The position numbers were made by a program, and so were the translations under genes. DNA of 64,000 nucleotides, from assembly GCA_017561085.1 (NCBI GenBank), contig JAFZDQ010000049.1, positions 29,984-93,983 on the forward strand, in the 5' to 3' direction. Below, one piece after another: positions 1 through 10,154 of this stretch (its first letter is position 1; every line of letters begins with the position of its first letter). This DNA is from Lachnospiraceae bacterium (lineage in GTDB: Bacteria; Bacillota; Clostridia; Lachnospirales; Lachnospiraceae). Under the pieces are notes generated by a model that saw only the letters and a program-made list of their open reading frames with translations, was not told the origin of the DNA and did not search any database.

Positions 1-1080
1 TTCGCAAATAAGTATCACTTGCCGTTAAAACCTGTTTTGTTAACCGGCTCGGTATCTGCCAAAAACAAACGGGAAATTTATGCCAAAATAGAAGCCGGAG
101 ACTTTAATGTCATAATCGGAACCCATGCGCTTATTCAGGAGAAGGTAAATTACAAAAATTTAGCCCTTGTTATAACAGATGAGCAGCATCGTTTCGGCGT
201 AAAGCAACGGGAATCCTTCAGCCGCAAAGGACAGGCCTCCCATATACTTGTTATGAGCGCAACACCCATTCCCCGAAGTCTGGCAATCATTCTTTATGGG
301 GATATGCATTTATCTGTTGTGGACGAATTACCTGCTAACAGACTGCCCATTAAAAACTGTGTAGTCGGAAAAAATTATCGTCCGAAAGCCTATGAATTCA
401 TTGAAAAAGAAGTAGCAAAAGGACATCAGGCTTATGTGATCTGCCCTATGGTAGATGAAAATGATGAAGATTCACCTTTAGAAAACGTCATTGATTATAC
501 TTTAACCTTAAAAAATGAATTACCGGACAAAATCAGGGTATCCTATCTTCATGGAAAAATGAAACCCATTGAGAAAAATAAAGTCATGGAAGATTTTGCC
601 TCCGGAAATATTGATGTATTAGTTTCAACTACCGTTATTGAAGTAGGCATTAACGTCCCTAATGCAACGGTAATGATGATTGAAAATGCACAACGGTTCG
701 GTTTAGCCCAGCTTCATCAGCTGCGTGGCCGTATCGGCAGGGGAAATGCCCAGTCTTATTGTATTTTTATTAATACGGCTGAAAACGACAGTTCCAAGGA
801 ACGTCTTGATATCTTAAATCACTCCAATGACGGATTTTTTATCGCGCAGGAAGACTTAAAACTGCGAGGCCCCGGAGATTTGTTTGGTATCAGACAAAGC
901 GGCGACATGGAATTTCGCATTGCTGATATCTATCAGGACAGCAAACTGCTGAAAAAAGTGAGTAAAACCGTAGATGAAATTCTTTTGGAAGATGAACATT
1001 TACAATCCCCAAAATATAGTAGACTAGGTACGTATCTAACCCAAAATATGGCGAAATTTATTGACTTTACATCCATCTGA
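1..1080 (+). CDS. recG: ATP-dependent DNA helicase RecG, C-terminal part (5' end outside window)
   Basis: The reading frame is open from the first base, so the gene enters from the left and only about 359 C-terminal residues are visible. RecG is a superfamily 2 helicase that remodels stalled forks and branch-migrates Holliday junctions. Helicase motifs seen in order are the DEQH Walker B box near base 178, SATPIPRS (motif III), STTVIEVGINVPN (motif V) and QLRGRIGRG (motif VI). The N-terminal wedge domain and the Walker A box lie outside the window. A DegV gene follows after about 60 bases. The TTG at base 19 is internal and not a start. Family assignment is secure from the motif set. Confidence 0.95.
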   Translation, partial: FANKYHLPLKPVLLTGSVSAKNKREIYAKIEAGDFNVIIGTHALIQEKVNYKNLALVITDEQHRFGVKQRESFSRKGQASHILVMSATPIPRSLAIILYGDMHLSVVDELPANRLPIKNCVVGKNYRPKAYEFIEKEVAKGHQAYVICPMVDENDEDSPLENVIDYTLTLKNELPDKIRVSYLHGKMKPIEKNKVMEDFASGNIDVLVSTTVIEVGINVPNATVMMIENAQRFGLAQLHQLRGRIGRGNAQSYCIFINTAENDSSKERLDILNHSNDGFFIAQEDLKLRGPGDLFGIRQSGDMEFRIADIYQDSKLLKKVSKTVDEILLEDEHLQSPKYSRLGTYLTQNMAKFIDFTSI

Positions 1081-1140
1081 CAGTAAAATATATTTGTATG
1101 ACCATTTTTATTTTGAATGAAAGAAAGGTAGGTAATCATA

Positions 1141-2007
1141 TTGCCAAAAGTTGCAATCGTAACAGACAGTAATAGCGGCATTACACAGAAACAGGGCCGG
1201 GAACTTGGTGTTTGTGTAATTCCCATGCCTTTTATGATAAATGACATGCCTTATTTTGAGGATATTAATTTAACACAGGAAGCATTTTATGAAAAGTTAA
1301 GTGATGATGAGACGATTCTCACCAGTCAGCCCTCTCCTGAAGTAATTTTAGATACTTGGGATGCCTTGTTAAAAGAGTATGATGAAATTGTGCATATTCC
1401 TATGAGCAGCGGCTTATCAGGTGCTTTTCAAAGTGCCTATATGCTTTCTCAGGATTATGAGGGAAAGGTTCAAATCGTTAATAACCAGCGAATATCCGTT
1501 CCGCAGCAATTATCCGTACTGGATGCGCTTTCTATGGCTGAAAAAGGTAAAACTGCGAAAGAAATCAAAGAATTTTTGGAAGAAGATAAATTCAATTCCG
1601 CTATCTATATCATGGTTGATACCTTAACTTACTTAAAAAAGGGCGGAAGAATCACACCTGCGGTGGCAACAATCGGAAATATCCTGAAAATCAAACCGAT
1701 TTTACAAATTCATGGTGAGAAGCTGGATACCTTTGCCAAAGCCCGTACCTTATCACAGGCCAAATCAATGATGCTGAATGCACTTAAAAATGACTTGAGC
1801 AAACATTTCGGTGAAATATCACCGGAAAAAGCCAATCTTCAGATTGCTTATACCAAAGACAGTCAGGCTGCTGAAGAATTGAAACTGGAAATGGAAAAGG
1901 AATTTCCCGGATTTGATATTTTGATGGCACCTTTATCCTTAAGTGTATCCTGTCATATCGGCCCTGGTGCCCTGGGAGTAGCTTGGTGTAAAAAGAATCA
2001 GTTTTAA
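1141..2007 (+). CDS. DegV family fatty-acid-binding protein
   Basis: This 288-residue protein has the two-domain DegV fold signature: an N-terminal VTDSNSGI motif, a MSSGLSGAFQSA loop and the C-terminal KGGRITPAVATIGNILKIKP segment typical of the family. DegV (FakB-like) proteins bind a single fatty acid. Some hand it to the kinase FakA for phosphorylation, but no fakA gene is visible here, so the partner is unknown. The start is TTG with a GAAAGGTAGG ribosome site upstream. It lies between recG and the topoisomerase pair with short gaps, so co-transcription is plausible. Family is certain; the specific lipid role is inferred. Confidence 0.9.
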   Translation: MPKVAIVTDSNSGITQKQGRELGVCVIPMPFMINDMPYFEDINLTQEAFYEKLSDDETILTSQPSPEVILDTWDALLKEYDEIVHIPMSSGLSGAFQSAYMLSQDYEGKVQIVNNQRISVPQQLSVLDALSMAEKGKTAKEIKEFLEEDKFNSAIYIMVDTLTYLKKGGRITPAVATIGNILKIKPILQIHGEKLDTFAKARTLSQAKSMMLNALKNDLSKHFGEISPEKANLQIAYTKDSQAAEELKLEMEKEFPGFDILMAPLSLSVSCHIGPGALGVAWCKKNQF

Positions 2008-2030
2008 CAAATAAGAAAGAGGAAACGAAA

Positions 2031-3953
2031 ATGGCAAAAGCTGCAGTATATGATGCCTCAAGTATCACCGTCCTGGAAGGATTGGAAGCCGTAAGAAAAA
2101 GGCCTGGTATGTACATCGGTAGTGTTTCTACCAAGGGTCTTAATCATTTAATATATGAAATTGTTGACAATGCAGTAGACGAGCATTTGGCAGGTTTTTG
2201 TACGGAAATTTCCGTGACACTGGAAGCTGACGGTTCTGCAACCATTGAGGATAACGGACGTGGTATCCCGGTGGGGATGCATGAAAAAGGCATCAGTGCG
2301 GAAAGATTAGTTTTTACAACTCTTCATGCAGGCGGTAAATTTGATAATAGTGCCTATAAGACCAGCGGTGGTTTACATGGTGTTGGTTCCTCCGTTGTAA
2401 ATGCCTTGTCCACATACTTAACTGTTCAGGTCCGTAACGGCGGAAATATTTTCGAAGACCGCTACGAACGTGGTACACCTGTAGTGAAGCTGATTGACGG
2501 CCTCTTGCCTATCGTAGGCAAATCCAAAGGAACCGGTACGAAAATCAACTTTTTACCGGATGATACCATTTTTGACAAGACAAGATTTAAAGAAGATGAT
2601 ATTAAGAGCCGTTTACATGAAACCGCTTATTTAAATCCTGCACTTACCATTATTTTTACGGATAAGCGCCAAGAAGTTCCCGAAACGGTTACTTACTCAG
2701 AGCCTGACGGAATCATCGGTTATATCAAGGATTTAAACAAATCCAAGGAAAACATTCATGATGTCATTTATTTTACCGGCGAAGCAGATGGGATTGCGGT
2801 AGAATGTGCGCTTCAGTATGTAAATGAATTCCACGAGAATGTGCTTGGTTTTTGTAACAATATCTATAATGCGGAGGGCGGTACCCATTTAACCGGTTTT
2901 AAAACTGCATTTACTAATATTATTAATACCTATGCGCGGGAACTTAACATCCTGAAGGAAAAGGATGCGAATTTTACCGGTGCTGATGTACGTAACGGTA
3001 TGACAGCAGTAATCACCATTAAGCATCCGGATCCCCGTTTTGAAGGACAGACCAAGACCAAGTTAGATAACCAGGATGCAACCAAAGTTGTAAGTAAAAT
3101 TACAGCTGAGGAATTAGTCCGTTATTTTGACAGGAATTTAGAGACCTTAAAGAAAGTAATCAGCTGTGCGGAAAAAGCATCCCTTATCCGTAAAAAGGAA
3201 GAAAAAGCCAAAACCAATATGCTGACCAAGCAAAAATTTTCCTTTGATTCTAACGGAAAACTTGCAAATTGTGAGTCCAGAGATGCGTCTAAGTGTGAAA
3301 TATTCATTGTCGAAGGTGATTCCGCGGGCGGTAGTGCCAAAACTGCAAGAAATCGTGCATATCAGGCAATTTTACCCATCCGCGGAAAGATCTTAAACGT
3401 AGAAAAAGCAAGTATTGATAAGGTACTTGCCAATGCAGAAATCAAAACCATGATTAATGCTTTCGGCTGCGGTTTTTCCGAAGGCTACGGCAATGACTTC
3501 GATATCAGTAAATTACGTTATGACAAGATTATTATCATGACCGATGCGGACGTGGATGGTTCCCATATTTCAACGCTTTTGCTTACTTTGTTTTACCGGT
3601 TTATGCCGGAACTTATCTTTGAAGGACACGTCTATCTTGCAACACCTCCTTTATACAAGGCAATGCCAAGCAAGGGAGAAGAGGAATACCTTTATGATGA
3701 CAAAGAATTAGAGCGTTACCGCAAACGTCACAAAGGACCTTTTACCCTGCAAAGATATAAAGGTCTCGGTGAAATGGATGCCGAGCAGTTATGGGAAACT
3801 ACTTTAAATCCTGAAACACGAATTTTAAAACAGGTAGAAATTGAAGATGCAAGAATGGCATCCGAAGTAACAGAACTTTTAATGGGTACGGACGTACCAC
3901 CCAGAAAAGCATTTATTTATCAGCATGCAACCGATGCACAGCTGGATGTATAG
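2031..3953 (+). CDS. parE: Type II DNA topoisomerase subunit B (ParE/GyrB family)
   Basis: This 640-residue ATPase subunit has the GHKL ATP site (EIVDNAVDE, DNGRGIP, GGLHGVGSSVVNALS), a transducer domain, the TOPRIM motifs EGDSAGGSAK and DADVDGSHI, and the QRYKGLGEM signature near the C-terminus. It powers strand passage together with the A subunit encoded 20 bases downstream. The length fits both GyrB and ParE. I favour the ParE-type second topoisomerase because the partner lacks a clear GyrA box and because clostridial gyrBA usually sits near dnaA, which is not here. The gyrase-versus-topoisomerase-IV choice is inference; family membership is certain. Confidence 0.85.
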   Translation: MAKAAVYDASSITVLEGLEAVRKRPGMYIGSVSTKGLNHLIYEIVDNAVDEHLAGFCTEISVTLEADGSATIEDNGRGIPVGMHEKGISAERLVFTTLHAGGKFDNSAYKTSGGLHGVGSSVVNALSTYLTVQVRNGGNIFEDRYERGTPVVKLIDGLLPIVGKSKGTGTKINFLPDDTIFDKTRFKEDDIKSRLHETAYLNPALTIIFTDKRQEVPETVTYSEPDGIIGYIKDLNKSKENIHDVIYFTGEADGIAVECALQYVNEFHENVLGFCNNIYNAEGGTHLTGFKTAFTNIINTYARELNILKEKDANFTGADVRNGMTAVITIKHPDPRFEGQTKTKLDNQDATKVVSKITAEELVRYFDRNLETLKKVISCAEKASLIRKKEEKAKTNMLTKQKFSFDSNGKLANCESRDASKCEIFIVEGDSAGGSAKTARNRAYQAILPIRGKILNVEKASIDKVLANAEIKTMINAFGCGFSEGYGNDFDISKLRYDKIIIMTDADVDGSHISTLLLTLFYRFMPELIFEGHVYLATPPLYKAMPSKGEEEYLYDDKELERYRKRHKGPFTLQRYKGLGEMDAEQLWETTLNPETRILKQVEIEDARMASEVTELLMGTDVPPRKAFIYQHATDAQLDV

Positions 3954-3973
3954 AAAGGCTTTAGGATACATAG

Positions 3974-6208
3974 ATGGAAGAGAAAATCATCAAAACCGAA
4001 TATTCAGAGGTCATGCAGAAATCATTTATTGATTATGCCATGAGTGTTATTATTGCCAGGGCATTACCGGATGTCCGCGACGGCCTTAAGCCCGTTCAAA
4101 GGCGTACCCTTTATGATATGCATGAACTTGGAATTAAATACGATAAACCTTACCGTAAGAGCGCACGTATCGTGGGTGACACCATGGGTAAATATCATCC
4201 CCACGGAGACAGTTCTATTTATGAAGCCCTGGTAGTAATGACCCAGGATTTCAAAAAAGGACTTCCCTTAATCGACGGACACGGTAACTTTGGTAATATC
4301 GAAGGAGACGGCGCAGCTGCCATGCGTTATACGGAAGCGAGACTCCAGCAGATTACCCAGGAAGCCTTTTTGGCGGATTTGGATAAAGATGTAGTTGATT
4401 TTATCCCGAACTTTGATGAAACGGAAAAAGAACCTTCCGTTCTTCCTGCCAAGTTCCCTAACCTTTTGGTGAATGGTTCCGAAGGTATCGCTGTCGGTAT
4501 GACAACCAGCATTCCGCCTCATAATTTAGCCGAAGTAATTGATGCAACCAAGGCTTATATGCAGGATGAATCCATTACCATAGAAGGCCTTATGAAATAT
4601 ATCAAAGGCCCTGATTTCCCTACCGGCGGTATTGTAATTAACAAAGATGAACTTCTTGATATTTATACCACCGGAACAGGAAAAATTAAGGTCCGTGGTA
4701 AAGTAGATATCGAAAAAGGAAAAGCAGGCAAAACAAGTGTGGTAATCAGTGAAATTCCTTACCCCATGATTGGTGCCAATATTGCTAAGTTCCTTTTGGA
4801 TGTAGCTGCTCTTTATGAAACCAAAAAGACACAGGATATCGTTGATATTTCCAATCAATCTTCCAAAGAAGGTATCCGTATTGTTATTGAACTTCGTAAA
4901 GATGCAGATGTAGATAACTTTATCAATATGCTTTACAAAAAGACCCGTTTAGAGGATACTTTCGGTGTAAATATGCTTGCAATTGCTGACGGCAGACCGG
5001 AAACTATGAGTCTGAAGCAAATTATTAAGCACAATGTGGATTTCCAATTTGAAGTAGCAACCCGCAAGTACAACACACTGCTTCAAAAGGAATTAGACCG
5101 TAAGGAAATTCAGGAAGGTCTTATTAAAGCATGTAATGTTATTGACCTGATTATCGAAATTTTAAGAGGTTCCAAGGACCGTGCCATGGCAAAGGCCTGC
5201 CTGGTAGACGGAAAGGTCGACGGAATCAAATTTAAATATAAAGAATCCAAAATTATGGCTACCCAGCTTTGTTTTACGGAAAAACAAGCGAATGCTATTT
5301 TGGAAATGCGTTTATACAAATTAATCGGTCTGGAAATTGAAGCACTTATTAATGAGCATGAAGATACCCTTGCCAATATTTACAGATACGAGGATATTTT
5401 AGCCAGAAGAGATTCCATGGCACAGGTTATCATGAATGAGCTGGATGAAATCAAGCGCAATTTTAAGCGTGAAAGACGTACAGCCATTGAAAACGCTGCC
5501 GAAGCAGTTTATGAAGAAAAGAAAATCGAAGAGATGGAAGTGGTATGCTTAATGGACCGTTTCGGTTATACCAAAACCGTCGATATGGCTACTTACGAAA
5601 GAAACAAAGAAGCTGCTGATGCAGAAAACAAATATATTATCACATGCAAAAATACCGGTAAAATTTGTATTTTTACCAATACCGGTCAGCTTCATACCGT
5701 AAAAGTAATGGATTTACCTTTCGGAAAATTCCGTGATAAAGGAATTCCCATTGATAATATCAGTAATTTTAACTCTGAAAAGGAAACTATGATTCTGGTT
5801 ACCAGCCAGACTTCCTTAAATCTTTACCGTGTGATTTTTGCCACCAAACTATCTATGTTAAAAGTAGTAGACGGCGGTGAATTTGATGTGGCTAAGCGTA
5901 CCGTAGCTGCTACTAAATTACAGGATGATGATGAAGTAGTACATGTAGCAATCTTAAAAGACCAGAGGAACATGGTATTACAAACAGCAGATGGCTTTTT
6001 CTTAAAATTCCCCATTGAGGAAATTCCTGAAAAGAAAAAGGGTGCTGTGGGTGTCCGCGGAATGAAGCTTTCAGCGAAAGATTTCATAGAACATGTATAT
6101 TACACAGGCCCCGGTTATGAAAACAATATTGATTACAAAGACCGTTCCCTTGATATCGGCAGATTAAAGATTTCAAAACGTGATACCAAAGGAAACAAAC
6201 AGCGCTAA
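3974..6208 (+). CDS. parC: Type II DNA topoisomerase subunit A (ParC/GyrA family)
   Basis: This 744-residue DNA breakage-reunion subunit carries the catalytic tyrosine at residue 119 in the MRYTEARL motif and the quinolone-pocket sequence [11 protein letters not shown] at 75-85, with S80 and E84 at the usual resistance positions. The residues just before the tyrosine read GDGAAAMRY, where GDSAAAMRY is commoner. The C-terminal beta-pinwheel (about 500-744) has weak repeats such as [10 protein letters not shown] and [11 protein letters not shown] but no canonical QRRGGKG GyrA box. A pinwheel without that box argues for decatenation or relaxation more than negative supercoiling. It pairs with the B subunit just upstream. 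Confidence 0.82.
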   Translation: MEEKIIKTEYSEVMQKSFIDYAMSVIIARALPDVRDGLKPVQRRTLYDMHELGIKYDKPYRKSARIVGDTMGKYHPHGDSSIYEALVVMTQDFKKGLPLIDGHGNFGNIEGDGAAAMRYTEARLQQITQEAFLADLDKDVVDFIPNFDETEKEPSVLPAKFPNLLVNGSEGIAVGMTTSIPPHNLAEVIDATKAYMQDESITIEGLMKYIKGPDFPTGGIVINKDELLDIYTTGTGKIKVRGKVDIEKGKAGKTSVVISEIPYPMIGANIAKFLLDVAALYETKKTQDIVDISNQSSKEGIRIVIELRKDADVDNFINMLYKKTRLEDTFGVNMLAIADGRPETMSLKQIIKHNVDFQFEVATRKYNTLLQKELDRKEIQEGLIKACNVIDLIIEILRGSKDRAMAKACLVDGKVDGIKFKYKESKIMATQLCFTEKQANAILEMRLYKLIGLEIEALINEHEDTLANIYRYEDILARRDSMAQVIMNELDEIKRNFKRERRTAIENAAEAVYEEKKIEEMEVVCLMDRFGYTKTVDMATYERNKEAADAENKYIITCKNTGKICIFTNTGQLHTVKVMDLPFGKFRDKGIPIDNISNFNSEKETMILVTSQTSLNLYRVIFATKLSMLKVVDGGEFDVAKRTVAATKLQDDDEVVHVAILKDQRNMVLQTADGFFLKFPIEEIPEKKKGAVGVRGMKLSAKDFIEHVYYTGPGYENNIDYKDRSLDIGRLKISKRDTKGNKQR

Positions 6209-6220
6209 ACAGGAGAGAAT

Positions 6221-6772
6221 ATGAGAGTTATCGCAGGAACAGCAAGGAGTTTACCCTTAAAAACGCCTGCCGGGATGGATACCAGACCAACTACCGACAG
6301 AATCAAAGAAACCTTATTTAATATGTTACAAACCATGGTGCCGGGATGTGTTTTTGTTGATATGTTTGCCGGAAGCGGCGGAATCGGCATTGAAGCCATC
6401 AGCCGTGGGGCTAAGCATGCATATTTTATCGAAAATGCAAAGGATGCGGCTGCTTGTATCCAGGAAAATCTTAATTTCACGAAGTTTGGAAACAATGCTA
6501 CCTTACTAAAACAGGATGCCTTATCTGCTTTATCCCTGATTCACGAAAAAGAAGTGGATATTATTTTTATGGATCCCCCATACAAATCCGGGTTGGAAGA
6601 TAGTATCATATCCGTACTTGCCAATCAGCCTTATGTAACGGAAGATACGTGGATCATTATTGAAGCGGAACTGAAAAAGGATTTTTCCTTTGTTGAAAAC
6701 TTTGGCTTTTATATTCAAAAAGAAAAGCTTTACAAAACAAATAAACATGTATTTTTAAGAAAATCTATCTAA
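6221..6772 (+). CDS. rsmD: 16S rRNA (guanine966-N2)-methyltransferase RsmD
   Basis: This 183-residue SAM-dependent methyltransferase has the SAM-binding motif [12 protein letters not shown] and the catalytic FMDPPY motif characteristic of RsmD (B. subtilis YlbH). It methylates G966 of 16S rRNA during 30S assembly. The N-terminal [10 protein letters not shown] start is typical of the family and is preceded by AGGAG. The next gene, coaD, follows after 14 bases, reproducing the conserved rsmD-coaD pair of Firmicutes (ylbH-ylbI). Assignment is firm. Confidence 0.95.
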   Translation: MRVIAGTARSLPLKTPAGMDTRPTTDRIKETLFNMLQTMVPGCVFVDMFAGSGGIGIEAISRGAKHAYFIENAKDAAACIQENLNFTKFGNNATLLKQDALSALSLIHEKEVDIIFMDPPYKSGLEDSIISVLANQPYVTEDTWIIIEAELKKDFSFVENFGFYIQKEKLYKTNKHVFLRKSI

Positions 6773-6786
6773 AGGAGCATATCAAT

Positions 6787-7278
6787 ATGAAAAGAGCAAT
6801 TTATCCCGGAAGCTTTGATCCCGTAACCTACGGACATCTGGATATTATCGAACGTGCCGCTAAAAATTTTGACGAAATTATTGTAAGTGTTTTGAACAAT
6901 AAAACAAAGACACCATTGTTTTCTGTAGAAGAACGTGTTAATATATTGAAGGAAGCAACCAAGGATATTCCTAATGTAAAAGTAGAATCCTTCAGCGGAC
7001 TTTTAGTAGATTATGCCAAGTCCAGAGACGTACATTTGATAGTCAGAGGTTTAAGAGCGATTACCGATTTTGAATACGAATTGCAGAATGCCCAGACAAA
7101 TGCACTTTTATCCAAAGAATCCTTGGACACAATCTTTTTTGCGACCAGATTGGAATATGCTTATTTAAGTTCTTCCAGCGTAAAAGAAATTGCAAGTTTC
7201 GGTGGAGACATTTCCATGTGTGTACCTGAATTTGTTTCCAAGCTTGTATATGAAAAATTTGGCTATGAAAAGAAATAA
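6787..7278 (+). CDS. coaD: Phosphopantetheine adenylyltransferase
   Basis: CoaD transfers AMP from ATP to 4'-phosphopantetheine, the penultimate step of coenzyme A synthesis. At 163 residues it has the usual bacterial length. It shows the nucleotidyltransferase signature [16 protein letters not shown] with the catalytic TxGH-type motif near residue 15, and the C-terminal SSSSVKEIA motif that binds the nucleotide. An AAAGGAG ribosome site precedes the ATG. It is in a tight operon with rsmD upstream and a coiled-coil protein 15 bases downstream. Confidence 0.96.
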   Translation: MKRAIYPGSFDPVTYGHLDIIERAAKNFDEIIVSVLNNKTKTPLFSVEERVNILKEATKDIPNVKVESFSGLLVDYAKSRDVHLIVRGLRAITDFEYELQNAQTNALLSKESLDTIFFATRLEYAYLSSSSVKEIASFGGDISMCVPEFVSKLVYEKFGYEKK

Positions 7279-7293
7279 TGGGGGTCTAAGTCA

Positions 7294-7905
7294 TTGAGCA
7301 GCAGAATTGAACAATTGATTGATGAAATTGAAGTATATATTGACAGTTGTAAATATCAGCCTTTATCTAATACGAAAATTGTCGTTAATAAAGAAGAAAT
7401 TGATGAATTATTAAGAGAACTTCGTATGAAAACTCCTGATGAAATCAAGCGTTATCAGAAGATTATCAGTAACAAAGAAGCGATTTTAAATGATGCCCGC
7501 GCGAAAGCAGAAGCATTAATCAACGAAGCTACCATTCATACGAATGAACTGATTAATGAACATGAAATCATGCAGCAGGCTTATGCTCAGGCCAATGAAG
7601 TAGTAACCATGGCAACCCGTCAGGCACAGGAAATTCTTGATAATGCTACCATGGAAGCCAACAGTATGCGTATGGCTGCCATGCAGTATACCGATGATAT
7701 GTTAGCAAATATCGAAGCATTACTTGCCCAGACAATGGGAACTACCAAATCAAACTATGAATCATTCATTGCATCCCTTACCCATTATAGTGATGTAGTC
7801 AATGCCAATCGTATTGAATTAAATCCGCCCGAACCGGATGAATTTATTCCTGACGATGCAGATGATAGCGCATCCGATGATGTATTGAATCTTGATATGC
7901 TATAA
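7294..7905 (+). CDS. Coiled-coil protein of unknown function (DivIVA or ATP-synthase-b-like)
   Basis: This 203-residue acidic protein starts at TTG behind a GGGGGT ribosome site. It has no signal peptide or membrane segment. Residues about 20-130 are rich in Ala, Glu, Ile and Met in heptad-like spacing (for example ILNDARAKAEALINEA), indicating a long coiled coil, and the tail is very acidic (DDADDSASDD). Such proteins are often labelled ATPase or DivIVA-like from coiled-coil similarity only. No catalytic motif is seen. Its position after rsmD-coaD and before a wall amidase fits a scaffold or envelope role, but that is speculative. Confidence 0.75.
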   Translation: MSSRIEQLIDEIEVYIDSCKYQPLSNTKIVVNKEEIDELLRELRMKTPDEIKRYQKIISNKEAILNDARAKAEALINEATIHTNELINEHEIMQQAYAQANEVVTMATRQAQEILDNATMEANSMRMAAMQYTDDMLANIEALLAQTMGTTKSNYESFIASLTHYSDVVNANRIELNPPEPDEFIPDDADDSASDDVLNLDML

Positions 7906-7911
7906 AATTTA

Positions 7912-7942
7912 CCGGCTTACAACTTGTAAGTCGGTTTTTTTA
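7912..7942 (+). terminator. Rho-independent terminator after the coiled-coil gene
   Basis: A 12-bp near-perfect stem (ACCGGCTTACAA paired with TTGTAAGTCGGT, with one G-T pair) and a minimal loop are followed by a run of T. It ends immediately before the AGGAGA ribosome site of the amidase gene, so the amidase must be expressed by read-through or from a promoter I could not locate. Confidence 0.85.
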
Positions 7943-7950
7943 GGAGAACT

Positions 7951-9258
7951 ATGCAAAAGAAAAAGAGAAACCCTTTCAAAATAATTCAATACTTAATCAT
8001 TTGTCCGTTATTCCTATTTTTCGCAATGATACCCTGTCTAACCGTATTTGCGGACACTCCCTATGTAGTCGTTATTGACCCGGGACACGGCGGAGAGAAT
8101 TTAGGTGCCGAACACTATGGTTATACGGAAAAAGACCTAAACCTTGTGGTTGCAAAAGCCATGAAAGAAGAATTGGAACGTTATGATAATGTCATTGTGT
8201 ATCTGACTCATGAAACAGATGAAGATATGAGTATTAAAAAACGGGCGGAATTTGCCAAGGAAAAGAACGCAGACTTACTGCTTAGTTTACATTTTAACGC
8301 TTCCGTAAAACATAATTTGTACGGTACGGAAATCTGGATTCCTGCTTATGATGATTATTATGTAACAGGACGTACCTTTGCCGAGATAGAAATGGATTTA
8401 TTGACAGCCAAAGGACTTTATTCCCGCGGCATTAAAACGAAACTGAATGATTCCGGGAAAGATTACTATGGCATTTTACGTTATGGTTCGGAATTAGGCG
8501 TAAACAGCGTGCTTATTGAACATTGTCACATGGACCAGGAAAATGATTTATCCTTTTATCAGGAAGATAGGGAAAAGTTAATTTCATTTGGAAAAACAGA
8601 TGCACTTGCCGTAGCACGGTTCCTGCAGCTTTCTTCCGAAGAATTAGACGAGGATTATAGTGATTTTGAATTACCTGTAGTTTCTGCGCCTGAAGACGGC
8701 GTTCCGGTCAGACCTGATACGACAGTTCCGGAATTAAATCAAATTGAACTGCTTTCCGTAGATGAAAATGCCGGTGAAATTACCGTTCATATGCATGCAA
8801 ACGACCGGGACAGCTATATCCAATATTTCTCTTACAGTACCGATGGTGGAAAATCCTACACGGATTTACTTAATTGGCCCCGTTTAAAATGGAATTTATC
8901 TGAAGTTGAACATGAATTTAAGATAAATTCCAAAGAAGGAGACGAACTTCAGATCATTACCAGGGCCTATAACGGTTTTGACGGATTTTCTGAAAGTAAC
9001 ACATTGAAAATAAAGGTTCCGGGACCCGTTACCGAGACAGCCGGCCATGCGGTAACAAGTGCCGAATATCAAAAAGAAAATTTGAAAGAAGAGTCCTTTA
9101 TCACTACCATAATACCAAAAGGACTTTCCCTTCAGGATAAACTGGCATTATTAATTCAAATTGTGATCATAAGCAGCTTTATGACCTTAATTTTTTACCT
9201 TATGATACGTATGATATTAATTCTAATCCAAGATAATAGACGGTACAGAGAATTGTAA
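7951..9258 (+). CDS. Membrane-anchored N-acetylmuramoyl-L-alanine amidase (Amidase_3)
   Basis: This 435-residue protein has an N-terminal signal or membrane segment (about 10-34). An Amidase_3 domain follows from about 38 to 226, with the zinc ligands H46 (DPGHGG), E60 and H114 (LSLHFNA) and the catalytic E190 (VLIEHCHMD). A beta-rich region resembling an Ig-like module spans about 255-350, and a second membrane helix spans about 395-423. Such enzymes cleave the amide between muramic acid and the stem peptide. Two membrane anchors are unusual for this family and would hold the domain on the outer face of the membrane. Its last 59 bases overlap the end of ylbJ on the other strand. Confidence 0.88.
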   Translation: MQKKKRNPFKIIQYLIICPLFLFFAMIPCLTVFADTPYVVVIDPGHGGENLGAEHYGYTEKDLNLVVAKAMKEELERYDNVIVYLTHETDEDMSIKKRAEFAKEKNADLLLSLHFNASVKHNLYGTEIWIPAYDDYYVTGRTFAEIEMDLLTAKGLYSRGIKTKLNDSGKDYYGILRYGSELGVNSVLIEHCHMDQENDLSFYQEDREKLISFGKTDALAVARFLQLSSEELDEDYSDFELPVVSAPEDGVPVRPDTTVPELNQIELLSVDENAGEITVHMHANDRDSYIQYFSYSTDGGKSYTDLLNWPRLKWNLSEVEHEFKINSKEGDELQIITRAYNGFDGFSESNTLKIKVPGPVTETAGHAVTSAEYQKENLKEESFITTIIPKGLSLQDKLALLIQIVIISSFMTLIFYLMIRMILILIQDNRRYREL

Positions 9259-10126
9259 GATTCATTTTATGTTTGACATATAAAGAAAAAGATAAATCCG
9301 TTTCCCGAATCATGGTATAGGTTTGAAACATACAGCTGATACCTCCGAATTGAAGCAAAATCAGACAGATAACCGGATAAGAAGTACCAACACCGGAAAG
9401 ACCTCCCGATATTTCTAATACACAGGCTGTAATTCCGCATAAAAACGGCTGCTTGAAAAATAAATGCGGAAGGATATTCAGCATATTAAACACAATCATA
9501 TAACCGCCTAATTTAGTGATGCCGTTTAAGGATTCCATAACCGATTCATCCAGTGCCGGAATGAATTCCTTGCTATTAATTGATTTTGCTGCGGCGTACA
9601 TTGTGCACGTAGGAATCTCTTTATAACAAGACCTTCGCAGAAGGATTCCGTATAAAAGAGGAATTCCGTACATCCCTACTAAAGCAGGTAATCGTTTCGA
9701 AATTCCCAAAACAGGGAGTGCGAATGTCATAAAATACACAGGACCGATATTATTACAAAAGGAGAGCAGATATTCAGCTTCCCTTTTTGTAATCTTATGT
9801 TCCAAGTAAAGAGAAGCGGCCACATGGGCTCCCATGGGAAAGCCGCAAAGAAAGCCGATTAGAATGTTATAGATACAATTCTCATTCACCCGAAATAAAG
9901 GCCTTAAAAGGGGCTTAAAAAGCATAGATACGGTATCTGTCAGATTCAGCCGTATCATCATTCCCGATAAAACCATAAAAGGAAATAGTGCCGGTATCAT
10001 TTTCTGAAACCAAAGTTCTAATCCTCTAAATGAAAAAAGGAGACTTTGTGCCGGAAAAAGAAGCAAAAGACCCATTAAAAGAAAAATTGTAAAACATAGA
10101 AAAGCAGTAAGAGATTTTTTCTTCAA
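9200..10126 (-). CDS. ylbJ: Sporulation integral membrane protein YlbJ-like (nucleoside-recognition/Gate domain)
   Basis: This 308-residue polytopic protein has about eight hydrophobic segments and the Gate-domain features of YlbJ, including FPFMVLSGMMIRL and GFLCGFPMGAHVA. In Bacillus ylbJ lies beside rsmD and coaD and is needed for sporulation. Here the same neighbourhood is kept but the gene is inverted. The start is TTG (MKKKSLTAF) with only a weak ribosome site. It converges on the amidase gene with a 59-base overlap. Family assignment is good; that the organism sporulates is inference from this gene alone. Confidence 0.82.
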   Translation of the reverse strand: MKKKSLTAFLCFTIFLLMGLLLLFPAQSLLFSFRGLELWFQKMIPALFPFMVLSGMMIRLNLTDTVSMLFKPLLRPLFRVNENCIYNILIGFLCGFPMGAHVAASLYLEHKITKREAEYLLSFCNNIGPVYFMTFALPVLGISKRLPALVGMYGIPLLYGILLRRSCYKEIPTCTMYAAAKSINSKEFIPALDESVMESLNGITKLGGYMIVFNMLNILPHLFFKQPFLCGITACVLEISGGLSGVGTSYPVICLILLQFGGISCMFQTYTMIRETDLSFSLYVKHKMNLTILCTVYYLGLELISYVS

Positions 10127-10154
10127 AACTGTGGTTTCTTTCTGATTATTTTGT

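Noticed and set aside
933-1247. Open frame of 104 residues on the minus strand across recG and degV
   Set aside because: It overlaps two well-supported genes on the other strand and has no independent signal.
1784-2134. Open frame of 116 residues opposite degV and parE
   Set aside because: It covers the coding sequences and the intergenic ribosome site of real genes.
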